This document shows, one piece after another, positions 13,058-22,438 of a stretch of 64,000 nt of DNA. The notes under the pieces are model-generated. The model was not told the DNA's origin and searched no databases. It was given only the letters and a program-made list of their open reading frames with translations. Within the stretch, counting starts at the first letter, position 1. Every line of letters starts with the position of its first letter. The position numbers and the translations under genes are program-made. This DNA is from Pleodorina starrii (Eukaryota; Chlorophyta; Chlorophyceae; Chlamydomonadales; Volvocaceae), in contig BRXU01000003.1 in the NCBI GenBank assembly GCA_030267565.1, positions 620,001 to 684,000 on the forward strand, written 5' to 3'.

Positions 13058-14776
13058 ATGTTGCGCCGCGTGTTGCACCCGGGCGCCGGCCCTGCGGTCG
13101 GCGGTCAGCGATGCCCCAACTCGGCCACCGTCGTGGGCATCGCCGTCCGCCCCGCCCCGCTCGGCAAGAGCAAGGGCTCGACTGCTTCCGGGCCCGGCCA
13201 GGGCCAGGGGCCGCACGAGACACTGGTCTTCAGCGCGACCCAGATCTCAAAGCTCGAGGGCGAGGGCGGCAGCGGCGGCGTCGGCCACAGCTTGGCTTTC
13301 AAGGGGGTGAATAAGCAGGCGAATTTTGAAAATGTGAGCTGCCCAGTCTACGAGCCGACCACCGACTGCGTACTCTTCGTCAAGGACGGGACCTACATCA
13401 TGAAGCTTGACAGCAGCAACAGATTCGATTACGTGCTGGATAATCAATATAAATTGAACTTCCAGCGCATCTCAGCGCTTGCGCCCGACGGACTGGGCCG
13501 CGTGTACGTTTCCTACGCGGGCGGCATCGGCAAGGTGCACCTCGACGGCCCCACTGTCACCCCCCTGCCCCGCTCGGTGCCCCCAAGCAACAGCAGCTGG
13601 GTCGGACTGGCCTACAACAACGCCGCCGGTGTCCTCTTCGCGGCCACCCACACCGCGATCTGCATCGTCGGCGATCCCGCCAGCGCTAGCGTCAGCGGCA
13701 GCAGCAGCGGCAGCGGCAGCGGCACGCCCACACCCCCCGAGCTCCCAAAGCGCTCCGCTGGTGAGGGCAGCGAGGGCACCTTGCGGCTGGTCGCCGGGGA
13801 CTGGGCGGCTGCGGGCTCGGAGGACGGCGCCGGGACCGCCGCGCGCTTCACCAACATCGCCGCCATCGCCGCCGGCGCCGACGGGCTGCTGTATATTCTG
13901 GACGACGATGACGTACGGATCCTGGATCCCAACACCTTTGTCGTTAGTACGGCGTTTCCTGGCGTCCACACCCGCGTCCCGACCTGCATGTGCGTGCTGC
14001 CGTACGGCGATCTGGCCGTCGGCGACGGCGGCTGCGGCAACGCCAGCGGCAGCGTCAGCGTCATCCGGGCCAAAGCGCTGGCGCCCGGCAGCGGCCACGC
14101 CCTGGGCGGCCGCGCCGCCGGCGCCAGGCCGCCCAGCCCGCGGCCACAGCAGCCCAGCCCCGCGGCTGCCTTACTGCACGAAATCCTGGCGGCGGCGGCG
14201 GCGGCGGCGGCATCGTCGACGGCCCCGTCTACCGCCGCCGCCGCCGCCGACGGCGGCGACGGCCGTGATTTCGTCGGCATATCGGTGGGCTCCGGGGTCC
14301 GCTTCACGGCGCATCGCGGCCTGCTGGCCGAACGCAGTGCTTACTTCAGGCGGTTGCTGGGCCCCGCCGGCGACGGCACGGGCAGCGGCGGCGGCGGCGC
14401 CGCCGCCTTGGAGCTGTCCCTTTCGGACGTCGACCCATGGGTCTTCGCCTGGCTGCTAACCTACATGTACACCGGCGACGCCTGTGTGCCGGAGGAGCTG
14501 CTGCGGCCCGCCGCGGCCCTAGCGTGGCAGCTGCAGCTGCCGTCGGATTGCACCGGGCGGCAGCAGGAGTGGCTGCTGGCGGCGACGACGCCCGCGACGG
14601 CGGTGTCGGATTTGGCCTGGGCGGCGCAGTACGGCATGGACGAGCTGGTACGGCAGCTCAGGGCCTACGTGCTGCGGCACCGGCGGGAGGTTGATCTGGG
14701 GGAGGTGGGGGAGCTGGTGGGGAGGCAGCCGGAGGTGGCGGCCAGCCTGATGTGCGACTTGGCGGTGGGCCCGTGA
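13058..14776 (+). CDS. Beta-propeller/NHL-like plus BTB-POZ domain protein
   Basis: One uninterrupted exon of 572 residues. Residues about 50-330 look like a beta-propeller of NHL/YVTN type, with repeated short strands such as GRVYVSYAGGIGKVHL, GVLFAATHTAICIV and GLLYILDDDDVRILDP. A Gly/Ala/Ser-rich linker follows. From about residue 403 comes a BTB/POZ fold: DFVGISVGSGVRFTAHRGLL, then SAYFRRLL, a loop with a Gly run, and the FAWLLTYMYTGD helix. The last 80 residues are helical and BACK-like. BTB proteins of this layout commonly act as substrate adaptors for cullin-3 ubiquitin ligases, with the propeller binding the target; that role is inferred. Alanine runs around residue 380 are a linker. 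The start is the first ATG of the frame and begins with a basic stretch that could be a targeting signal. It is transcribed toward the DEAD-box gene. Confidence 0.85.
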   Translation: MLRRVLHPGAGPAVGGQRCPNSATVVGIAVRPAPLGKSKGSTASGPGQGQGPHETLVFSATQISKLEGEGGSGGVGHSLAFKGVNKQANFENVSCPVYEPTTDCVLFVKDGTYIMKLDSSNRFDYVLDNQYKLNFQRISALAPDGLGRVYVSYAGGIGKVHLDGPTVTPLPRSVPPSNSSWVGLAYNNAAGVLFAATHTAICIVGDPASASVSGSSSGSGSGTPTPPELPKRSAGEGSEGTLRLVAGDWAAAGSEDGAGTAARFTNIAAIAAGADGLLYILDDDDVRILDPNTFVVSTAFPGVHTRVPTCMCVLPYGDLAVGDGGCGNASGSVSVIRAKALAPGSGHALGGRAAGARPPSPRPQQPSPAAALLHEILAAAAAAAASSTAPSTAAAAADGGDGRDFVGISVGSGVRFTAHRGLLAERSAYFRRLLGPAGDGTGSGGGGAAALELSLSDVDPWVFAWLLTYMYTGDACVPEELLRPAAALAWQLQLPSDCTGRQQEWLLAATTPATAVSDLAWAAQYGMDELVRQLRAYVLRHRREVDLGEVGELVGRQPEVAASLMCDLAVGP

Positions 14777-16131
14777 GAGGAGGGAGCTGAGGGGCCAGGT
14801 GGGAGCTGGGAGGAGACGAGACGGGAGGAGACAATCCAATCTAGCATGCATGGCGTGGTGGGCGGATGGTGGGTGGCTGTCTCGTGCGGTAGTGCCTGTC
14901 TGTGGTGTCATGCCCCAGCACGTGACCCGGCGGGATCTTTGAGGGGCAGCGGCCCCGCGCTGGGCAGGGGCAAGGGCAGGGGTCACCACTCCAGGCTTTA
15001 CGGCTTCGGCGCGGAGGCGGTGGATACGGAAGCTACCGGTGCATCAGCGGGTGACACGAGCCCCACACGAGCTCAACCCGCTTGCACCCGCGGAGCCTTG
15101 TCGTAGCGTAGGAGCATGAGGGCCGTCTGGTCGACGCAAGACAGGTGCCGGTTCGCCGGGGGGTTGATGAGAGCGATGCGGAGCTGCCAGTTCTCCGCTC
15201 TCGGCTTCGGGGGTTCTTTTTGAGGCCGGTCCATACGGGTCGTAGCGGTGGCCCGGTGGGACTCAACCCTCCGCCGACCATTGTTACAGCACCTCCCTGG
15301 CGGCTAAACGCTACCGGTAGTGCAACAAAGAGGTGCCAGGAGGTGCTGTGACGTGTAGCCGCCAGGAGTACCAAGTACTGGTACGAGATGTGGGCAGTTG
15401 GCGTTTCACCGCCATACACCGGTATGCCGCCCTCTGTAGACGGCTATCACTGTCGCCGCGCCGCGGGGGGTGGCGGGAATCGAGAAAGGACACGCGACGA
15501 CCGACCTCAGGACCCGAGGTACTGCTGCCACCGCCGCCGGCGGCGGCCATACGCTGTCGTTGACTCGTCGTCGTGACACCGCGCCTGCCGGCAGCTCGTA
15601 GTCGGGGTCATCCGGACGAAGGGGGCTGTTTCCGGTCGTTGCGCGTGCTGCGCTGCCTCACGTGCTTGCCGCCGAGACACGTGACACCCGGGCTGGCTCC
15701 ACCGCTTCCTCCAGTCGGTCTCTGAAAGCGTGTGGCCTGATCGTGGCCTGCTCCGAAACCACTGACCGACACTGAAAGTCTCGGCGGTGGTGGTGGCGGT
15801 GGTGGTCCAAACTCATATTCGTACAGAATGTACGTTCGAACGCGGCCCTTGCAGGTGCGAGACAGTGTGCCAAAAGTACGGCGCGACGCCGACAAAGGGA
15901 ATGCGGCGCAAAACAAGTAAATATACGGTACCGTACAGACCGAATGCGACCAGGAGTCACTTTTTCCTAACGTGACGGCCTCGAATGTCACCAGGAGTCA
16001 CTTAACGTAACGTAAAGTCCTCAGTTCACCGATACAGTGGCTGATACATTACCGGTACCCGGACGCTAGCTCTTCCCGATAGGGACCCTTCCGAGGGCGT
16101 CAAACCCTGAAGCCCACGGAAACAGCAGCGA
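14777..16131. other. Convergent 3' region, BTB and DEAD-box genes
   Basis: Tail-to-tail interval. TTACA at 15284-15288 (TGTAA on the minus strand) is a possible, rather distant polyadenylation signal for the helicase. The words CCAGGAGTCACTT and CAGGAGTCACTTAACG near 15950 and 15990 form a short direct repeat. An unusual set of crossing inverted words starts at 15287. No gene is seen. Confidence 0.45.
15287..15365. repeat. Crossing inverted words (A-B-A'-B')
   Basis: CAGCACCTCC at 15287-15296 is complementary to GGAGGTGCTG at 15339-15348, and CTGGCGGCTA at 15297-15306 is complementary to TAGCCGCCAG at 15356-15365. The two 10-base pairings cross, so both could form only as a pseudoknot or as alternative hairpins in RNA. 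Confidence 0.55.
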
Positions 16132-19100
16132 CTAGTACCCGGACCGCCCCCGCCCCCGCCCACTCCCGGCCCCACCCCCGCCCCCACGCCCACGACCCCG
16201 CCCACCCCCGCCCCCGGCCCCGCCCCAGCCTCCACGCCCGCTCCCCCTCCCGCCCTCGAATGGCTCCTGGGACCGATTCGCCCATCCCCCGCCTCGCCCG
16301 CCCCTCCCGCCGCGCCCTCGCCCTCCCGCCGCCCCTCGCCCTCCCGCCGCACCCCGCCCCCACTCCTCCCGCTCCCCCTCCTCCTGCTGCTGCCACTCCT
16401 GCCGCTGCCGCTTCTGCGGCGGCTCCTGCCGTTGGAACACGTCCGCATCCGCATCCGCGCCGCCGCGGACGGCGGCGCGCCCGCCCCTGGCCGCGGGTTC
16501 ACCGGCGTCGTACCCTCCGCCGCCGCCGCTGCGGGGCGGCCCCCTGGCCTCGTACCCTCCGCCGCCATTACCCCCGCCACCGCCACCGCCTCTCTGCGGG
16601 CCCCTGCCGCCTCCCGCTGCTGGTGCTGCTGCTCCCCCCATCTCCTTGACGATCACGAGACCTGGCACGCCCTTGAGCCCCATCTTGCCAACCGTCTTGG
16701 CCAGCAGGCCCGGCGGTGTGGGGCAGCCCAGCACATCCGCCGCGTACTGGTTGGCAGTGGCCACCACCTGCTCCGAACGGAGTCTGCGGAAGAGGAGGAT
16801 GGGGGGATGGGGATGGGGAGGATGGGGGGAGGGGGAAGGGGGTTGATTTACCGTATGCCGGGAGGGGGAGGGGGTCAGGGAGTGATATGCTCATTTATAT
16901 AAAATTGAGGGGGGAGGGGGACACCGCGGGCGTCCAAGAGAGGGAGAGGGAGGGGCAGGGGGGTAATCCACGGACAGGCCGGAGGGGTGTAAAGTGGGCG
17001 AGAGGGGGAGGAAGGAAGGAAGGAAGGAGGGGCACCCACTTGATGGTCTCGTGGCTCTTGTAGAAGCCCAGGAAGCTCTGGTAGGCCTTGGCGCGGCTCG
17101 TCGCGTCCATAAGCCCCGCCGCGCGCGCCAGCGCCGCCGCGGGGTCGCGGGACAGCGCGCCGGGCAGCGCCGCCGTCGCCGCCGCCACCTCCGCCGTCGC
17201 CATCGGCTGCAGCGGCGAGATGGGCAGGTCGCGCAGCCGGTCCAGGAAGGGCCGCTCAAAGTCCGCCAGCAGGAGGGTGGACTGGCCCGCCCGGCCGGCT
17301 CGGCCGGTGCGGCCAGCTCGGTGGATGTACTGCTCGCGGTTGGCGGGGGCGCCCAACTGAGGTGGGGATTGGGGATCGGGAATTGGGGAGGGGAGCGGGG
17401 GAGAGTTTTGAGCGGGGAGGGGGCAGTGATATGGGAGTAAGAAAGACGACCCTGCAGCCAAGTAGCCGCAGCGAAGGCCGAAGGCCGAAGGGAAGGGAAG
17501 GGAAGGTGTTTGAAGTTAAGGCTTTGGGGCTTTCGTATCCTACTAAGGAGGCGCCCATCATCTCCACAACCCTAGGCCCTGCGACACCGCTGAGTGGCCC
17601 ATCCGCGCCTTCCCGCGCCCCTCCGCCCCCCAACGCCGCACATTCCGCCCTGTTTCCTTACCGCATTACCGCACAGCATCCTCACCCACCCCCTCACCAC
17701 CCCGCCCTCCCTCCCTCCCCTGTCTTCCGCCGTACCTGTACGACGTACGACACGTTGGGGTAATCCACGCCGCGCGCCGACACGTCGCTGCTAAACATGA
17801 CCATGCGGCTGCCGGCGCGAAACTCCGCAGACGCCTGGTCGCGCTTCGGCTGCGACTTGCGGCTGTGGATGTCGAGTACGCCGCCCAGCCCGGCGGCGCG
17901 GAAGAGGTCGGCGAAGTAGGCGGTGAGGTGCGCGGTGGGCAGGAACACCATGATCTGGACATGCCGTGTTTTGGACGCGGGGGGGGGGGGGGAAAGGGAG
18001 GGAGTGGACATTGGGAGGGAGGGGTTAGGAGGGCGGGTTGTGCGTGCGTGCGTGTGGTTTCTGCTTCACTATCCCCTCCCCCCCGTCTTTAACGGCACCC
18101 TCCTCCCACTCCCCGCACCACCCTGTCTACCCCCTGTGCACTCCTGCGCCCCTCCCCCGGGACCCACTCGCCCCCGCTCCCCGGTTCGTCGCTATTACCG
18201 GTTCGTCTTTCTCTTCTGCCCACTCGCCCCTCCCCCCCTTGAGCCTCACCCCCCCTTGGTCCCACTCGCCCCTCCCCTTGAGCTTTTCCTCACCTTGTAG
18301 TCTGGTTCCTGCGCCATGTGTTGCGCCAGCAGTCCCAGCAGCTGCAGCGGCAGTTGGGCCTTGGGCACCACCAGGCTGCTGGCCTCCACGTGGGTGTGGG
18401 TGGCAACATCCTCACCCACCGCATCCACATAGCTGAAGGGGGAAGGAAGGGAAGGCAGGAGGAGTGGGAGGGGAGAAATGGGGCTGGTCGGGGGCTGGTT
18501 GGGGGCAGCCGCCCTCCCCTCCCCGCCGCGAGTCAGCGCCCTCCTCACCCCCACCTGTGCTGGGTGGGACCGTATTTCCGGGTTCGCCGCTCGCCAAACT
18601 CCCCGCCCGTTTTTCTTCGCTGCGGCTCGCGTTCCAAAGGCGGACCCACCTGTGCTGCCGCTTGAGCGCCACGTCCGCCAGGCTCTTGACGTCCGAGGGA
18701 AAGGTGGCGGAGAAGAGGAACGTCTGGCGCCGGGCGGTGGGCGGCAGAGCGCCCAGGATCTTGGAGATCTGGGGCCTGACGGGGGGAGTGAGGGAGTGAT
18801 GAGGGAATGAGGGAGGCGGTAAGGGGTGGTACCGGTATATCCATGCCCACCCCTTCCCCCTTCCCCTCATTCCTGATGTAACCCCCTCCCCTCGTCCCTT
18901 CCCCCCTATACGTTACCGTTGTTCACGGACTCCGGCCTATACCCCCGTGGATAACCCCGGCCCCCCCCCACACCCGGCGCCCGCGCCTCTCCGGCGCCTG
19001 CCTCGGCGCCTTAACCCCCCCCCGCCACACACCCACCTGAAGCCCATGTCCAGCAGGTTGTCCGCCTCATCCAGCACCAACACCCGGGTGCTGTCCAGGA

Positions 19101-20882
19101 CCGAGGTCAGGGCACGGTCCTGTACGACAGCAGTACGGCAGTACGACAGTAGTGCGATGGTGCGGCTGGTGTCATATTACTACTCATATGCTCATATGTA
19201 CGGGTTATGGAAGCGTCGGCCCGGATGTGGGTCACGGGCCAGAGGCGAGCGGCACCGGCAGTACGGCAGTACGGCGGCGGTACGGCAAAATGCTCACGTG
19301 CGTCTGCGTCATGATGTCCCAGCAGCGACCCGGCGTGGCGATGAGGATGTCTGGCATGCGCTGGTTCATGGCGCGGAGGTGCTTCTTCACGTCCACGCCG
19401 CCGTACACGACCTGCCGTACAGATGGGCACACAAGGCGGGTTTTTAGGCCGGGCCGGCGGCGGAAAGAGGCCTCTTTCCTTCCAGGTTCAGCAAGCGCGC
19501 TGCGGAACATGGTGCTTGCGCAAATGGTGCTGCGGAAAGCCGTGCACGAAAGGACTCGCCCAGAATTGCAGCAAATGAGCAAACGAGCAGGAGGGTTTCG
19601 TCGAAGGGACGGTGAAGCAAAAAACAAACGAGGCGCAAACGGGGACTGCATGAACCGTAACACAGCAACACAGACGGCGCCAACCCCACCCACCCGCTCC
19701 CACCCACCCGCCCTCAGCCCCGCCCCCTACCCGCCCTCAGCCCCGCCCCCCACCCGCCCTCAGCCCCGCCCTTGCCCGCCCTCAGCCCCGCCCCCCACCC
19801 GCCCTCAGCCCCGCCCCCCACCCGCCCTCAGGCCCGCCCCCACCCGCCCTCAGCCCCGCCCCCACCCGCCCAGCCATCCACCCAGCCACCCACCATCGAG
19901 TGCAGCCCCGAGTGGAAGGACAGCATCTTGTGCGTCTCCGTCTGGATCTGGCGGGCCAGCTCGCGAGTGGGACTCAGCACCAGGGCCGACACCTTGCCGG
20001 CCGGAGCGCGGTTGGCCAGCACCTGCACAGACGCGCGGTTGATCAAAAGCGCGGTTGATCAAGACATGGGCGCAAAGCGCAAACCAGCGGGGGGGGAGTT
20101 GGGTGTGTGCATGTGTGTGTGGTTGGCATGTGGGTTTTGTGCTGTTGGCTCTGGTTCCGTGGTCCTGACCCACCTCTTTTTTTACTAAAGATCCGCACCT
20201 ACCTTTTCGATGGTGGGGATGATGAAGGCCAGCGTCTTCCCGGTGCCCGTCTTGGCCTTCGCTATGACGTCCTCAGGGCCCAGGCACACGGGGATCGAGG
20301 CAGCCTGGACGATGGAGCACCGCTCGTACTGCAGGACCTCGGCCAGCGCCCTGAAAAAGCAAGACACACAGGCAAGACACAGCAACACACAGATGTGTAT
20401 GCGGTGGAGGCGGGCGTCAGATTAGAAGAAGGGCATCTGGGCGGGAATGGCAGGTGAGATAAAGCGGCTGAAAAAGGCGGCTGTTTGACCGTTACGGCAT
20501 AACCGCTTTCGCTGGCGGGCACGCCACCAGCCTCCGCGCGGCCCCACCGTTTGCTCTGGGCCGATATGGCAAAGTCGTCGAACCTCTGGTCCGAAAGGTA
20601 CTTTTGGTCGACGTTGGGCAGTGGCACGTCTTCGTCCGTTGAGAGGCTGGAGAGCGATGCCGCGTAGTCGAGAATGGCCATGGGCGCAGCAGGCGACGAC
20701 CGGGTTGTGGTAAGATGCCATGGCTGGCAGTTGCCCAAGGGAGTTTGCTGCAGGCCAGTCTGCGGGACCACGTGCAGGCGGCGGACGCTGTGGCATGCCC
20801 CAACGGACCTGCTGGGCGTTGTGCCCTCGCGCCGGCCAGCTACTGCCTTGGCGGCCCGAGATTTTAAGCCTAAGCGCTCCAT
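16132..20882 (-). CDS. DEAD-box RNA helicase, MSS116/RH31-like, ten exons
   Basis: Minus-strand exons: 20882-20548, 20350-20203, 20022-19894, 19411-19298, 19119-19037, 18775-18650, 18432-18294, 17954-17736, 17356-17040 and 16783-16132. Every join keeps phase, giving 753 residues. All core motifs are present: Q-motif (SIVQAASIP), I (AKTGTGKT), Ia (PTRELA), GG (VYGGV), Ib (TPGR), II (DEAD), III (SAT), V ([11 protein letters not shown]) and VI (HRAGRTGR). After the helicase core, [13 protein letters not shown] and [11 protein letters not shown] match the C-terminal extension of the plant RH25/26/31 and yeast Mss116 group, which remodel structured RNA, including group II introns, in organelles. 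The tail is very rich in Arg-Gly-Gly, an RNA-binding feature. Upstream of the Met at 20681 the frame stays open with an Arg/Ser-rich, acid-poor stretch typical of a transit peptide; I take the ATG at 20882, with 20984 and 20681 as alternatives. Chloroplast or mitochondrial action is inferred. Confidence 0.92.
19690..19893. repeat. G-rich minisatellite in helicase intron 3
   Basis: About eight copies of a roughly 20-22 base unit, CCCTCAGCCCCGCCC on the plus strand and G-rich on the coding strand. It begins immediately after the 5' splice site of exon 3 (ATG|GTGGGT at 19894/19893) and fills the first 200 bases of the intron. Confidence 0.9.
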
Positions 20883-20984
20883 GTCACCAATATATGCTAG
20901 GCTGCGCAACAGAATAGGCCTACGGGTTGCCACCTTATATCGTGGTCGCCAGGCCTTGTCTGATAAGCTACCCCTTTTGAGCAC

Positions 20985-22438
20985 GACTTGATTCCAAGGT
21001 TGTAACTAAGAGAATTCGCACTGTCAGGTCCATTCGTAAATAAGAAATTCGACCCCAAAATAAAAGCGGCTGCTCGTCCAGTGTCCGTTGTGGTGGTTGC
21101 AGAATTTGATACGTTTGACGAGCGCAGCCCAGCTCGAGACATTTTCAAGGCCCGCACGCTCCTCGAAGCTGATTCTAATAGTCGACCACAGCTTTTATAC
21201 ATATTAGGTCGAGGGGCTTTAGTACTCCCTGGCTGGCCCGTTCTGGACGACCGCTAAAAAGCGCAACCAAAGCAGCTGAACACGCTCCGTGTTTTACGTC
21301 GGAAAGGACCATAAATTGCACTTTCATTACAGAAGCCGCTCTATGCGGCGCAAAGTGGGATGTCGCCAACCTTACTTTCCGAACGGTCCTAGGTGTGCCT
21401 GGTGGTCCGATTACTTGCACCTGCGACCCGAACCGACCTGCCATCCCTGATCCGCCGTATGGAGACAGTGGGCTTTCCCGTTTCCTGTCGTTGTAACCTC
21501 GGGGCCCGTCGCCTGTTGAGTGGCCTCTTGGCGAATGCCTGTTAATGCTCCCCTGGCTGCGGGTTTCTGAGTCGTCCCCCCCCGGCCCCGGTTCACTCGT
21601 TTCTTGTTGCTGTTACCGTGAGCTTCAAACCCTCGGAAGGGTAGAGCTTGTCTCGTTCTGGGTAATTCCTGCTGTCTGGCCTGCATGGGCCCCACTTGCA
21701 CGATCCTTTGCCCTGATCGTCTCCGCTGCAACACGCGGCCAGCCAGTCCGCTGCCTCTACCCTTCCCAAGGTCCGGAGCCCACTGTAACAACAAGAACAA
21801 TCTCACAATCACGCCTTATGCGTGGAGCGGTGGAGGATTATCCGCGGTCACCGGACAAACGGGACCACTCAACGAGATCCCCACCCAACGAGACTCCTGG
21901 CAAACTCCAAAGATCCGGACATGGCAAGCTGCGGCGGCGGCTCACCCGCCAGCCTCCGAGCTGCCTCGTTTGCCAAAATGCCCGTGCTGCGTGTCGCAAG
22001 CCCACCGTACCGGTAACAGCAGCAACAACAACGTGCAGCGAGTGAGCAACTTGACGGGACAGCCGATACACGCAGCAGCCCTGTAGCACCCAGCGCCCGT
22101 GCCACCCCCACCCACCCAGCACCTGTGCCAACGCCCCCCCGAAGCGCTGCACGGCCTTTTCATGGGGGACAGGGCTCATCGGGGACAGGGCCAAACCCGG
22201 TTGATTGGCACCATACAGCGGAAACTCCCCTGAAAGCCAACCGCAAGCCCAAGAAAACCCCAAGAAATTCGGATGCCGCAGCCCAACGGCTGCCGTGCTG
22301 CAGCTTGGCCCCCCCGGGTCGGCCGTACCGCGCAGTGGCCTAGGCCAACGCAGCGCACCCATACGCCGCGAGCCACACGACCTTGTCAGCGATCGCGCAG
22401 CAAAACCCATGTGTGTATATGTACAAGGCATGGCGCGT
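20985..22438. other. Intergenic region, DEAD-box to CENH3 gene
   Basis: Promoter side of the helicase and 3' side of CENH3, both on the minus strand. TTACA at 21327-21331 (TGTAA on the minus strand) may be the CENH3 polyadenylation signal. The middle holds two SINE-like tails. No gene is seen. Confidence 0.45.
21480..21850. mobile_element. Two degenerate SINE-like tails, tail to tail
   Basis: A plus-strand tail ends near 21640 in ACCCTCGGAAGGGTAGAGC, preceded by TTGTTGCTGTTACC and, further up, TGTTAATGCTCC. A second tail on the minus strand (about 21850 down to 21750) reads ATAATCCTCC, then TTGTTGTTACAGTGGG, then ACCTTGGGAAGGGTAGAG. Both resemble the 3' part of the tRNA-headed element at 53237-53598. 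No tRNA-like head is visible here, so these would be truncated copies. Confidence 0.45.
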
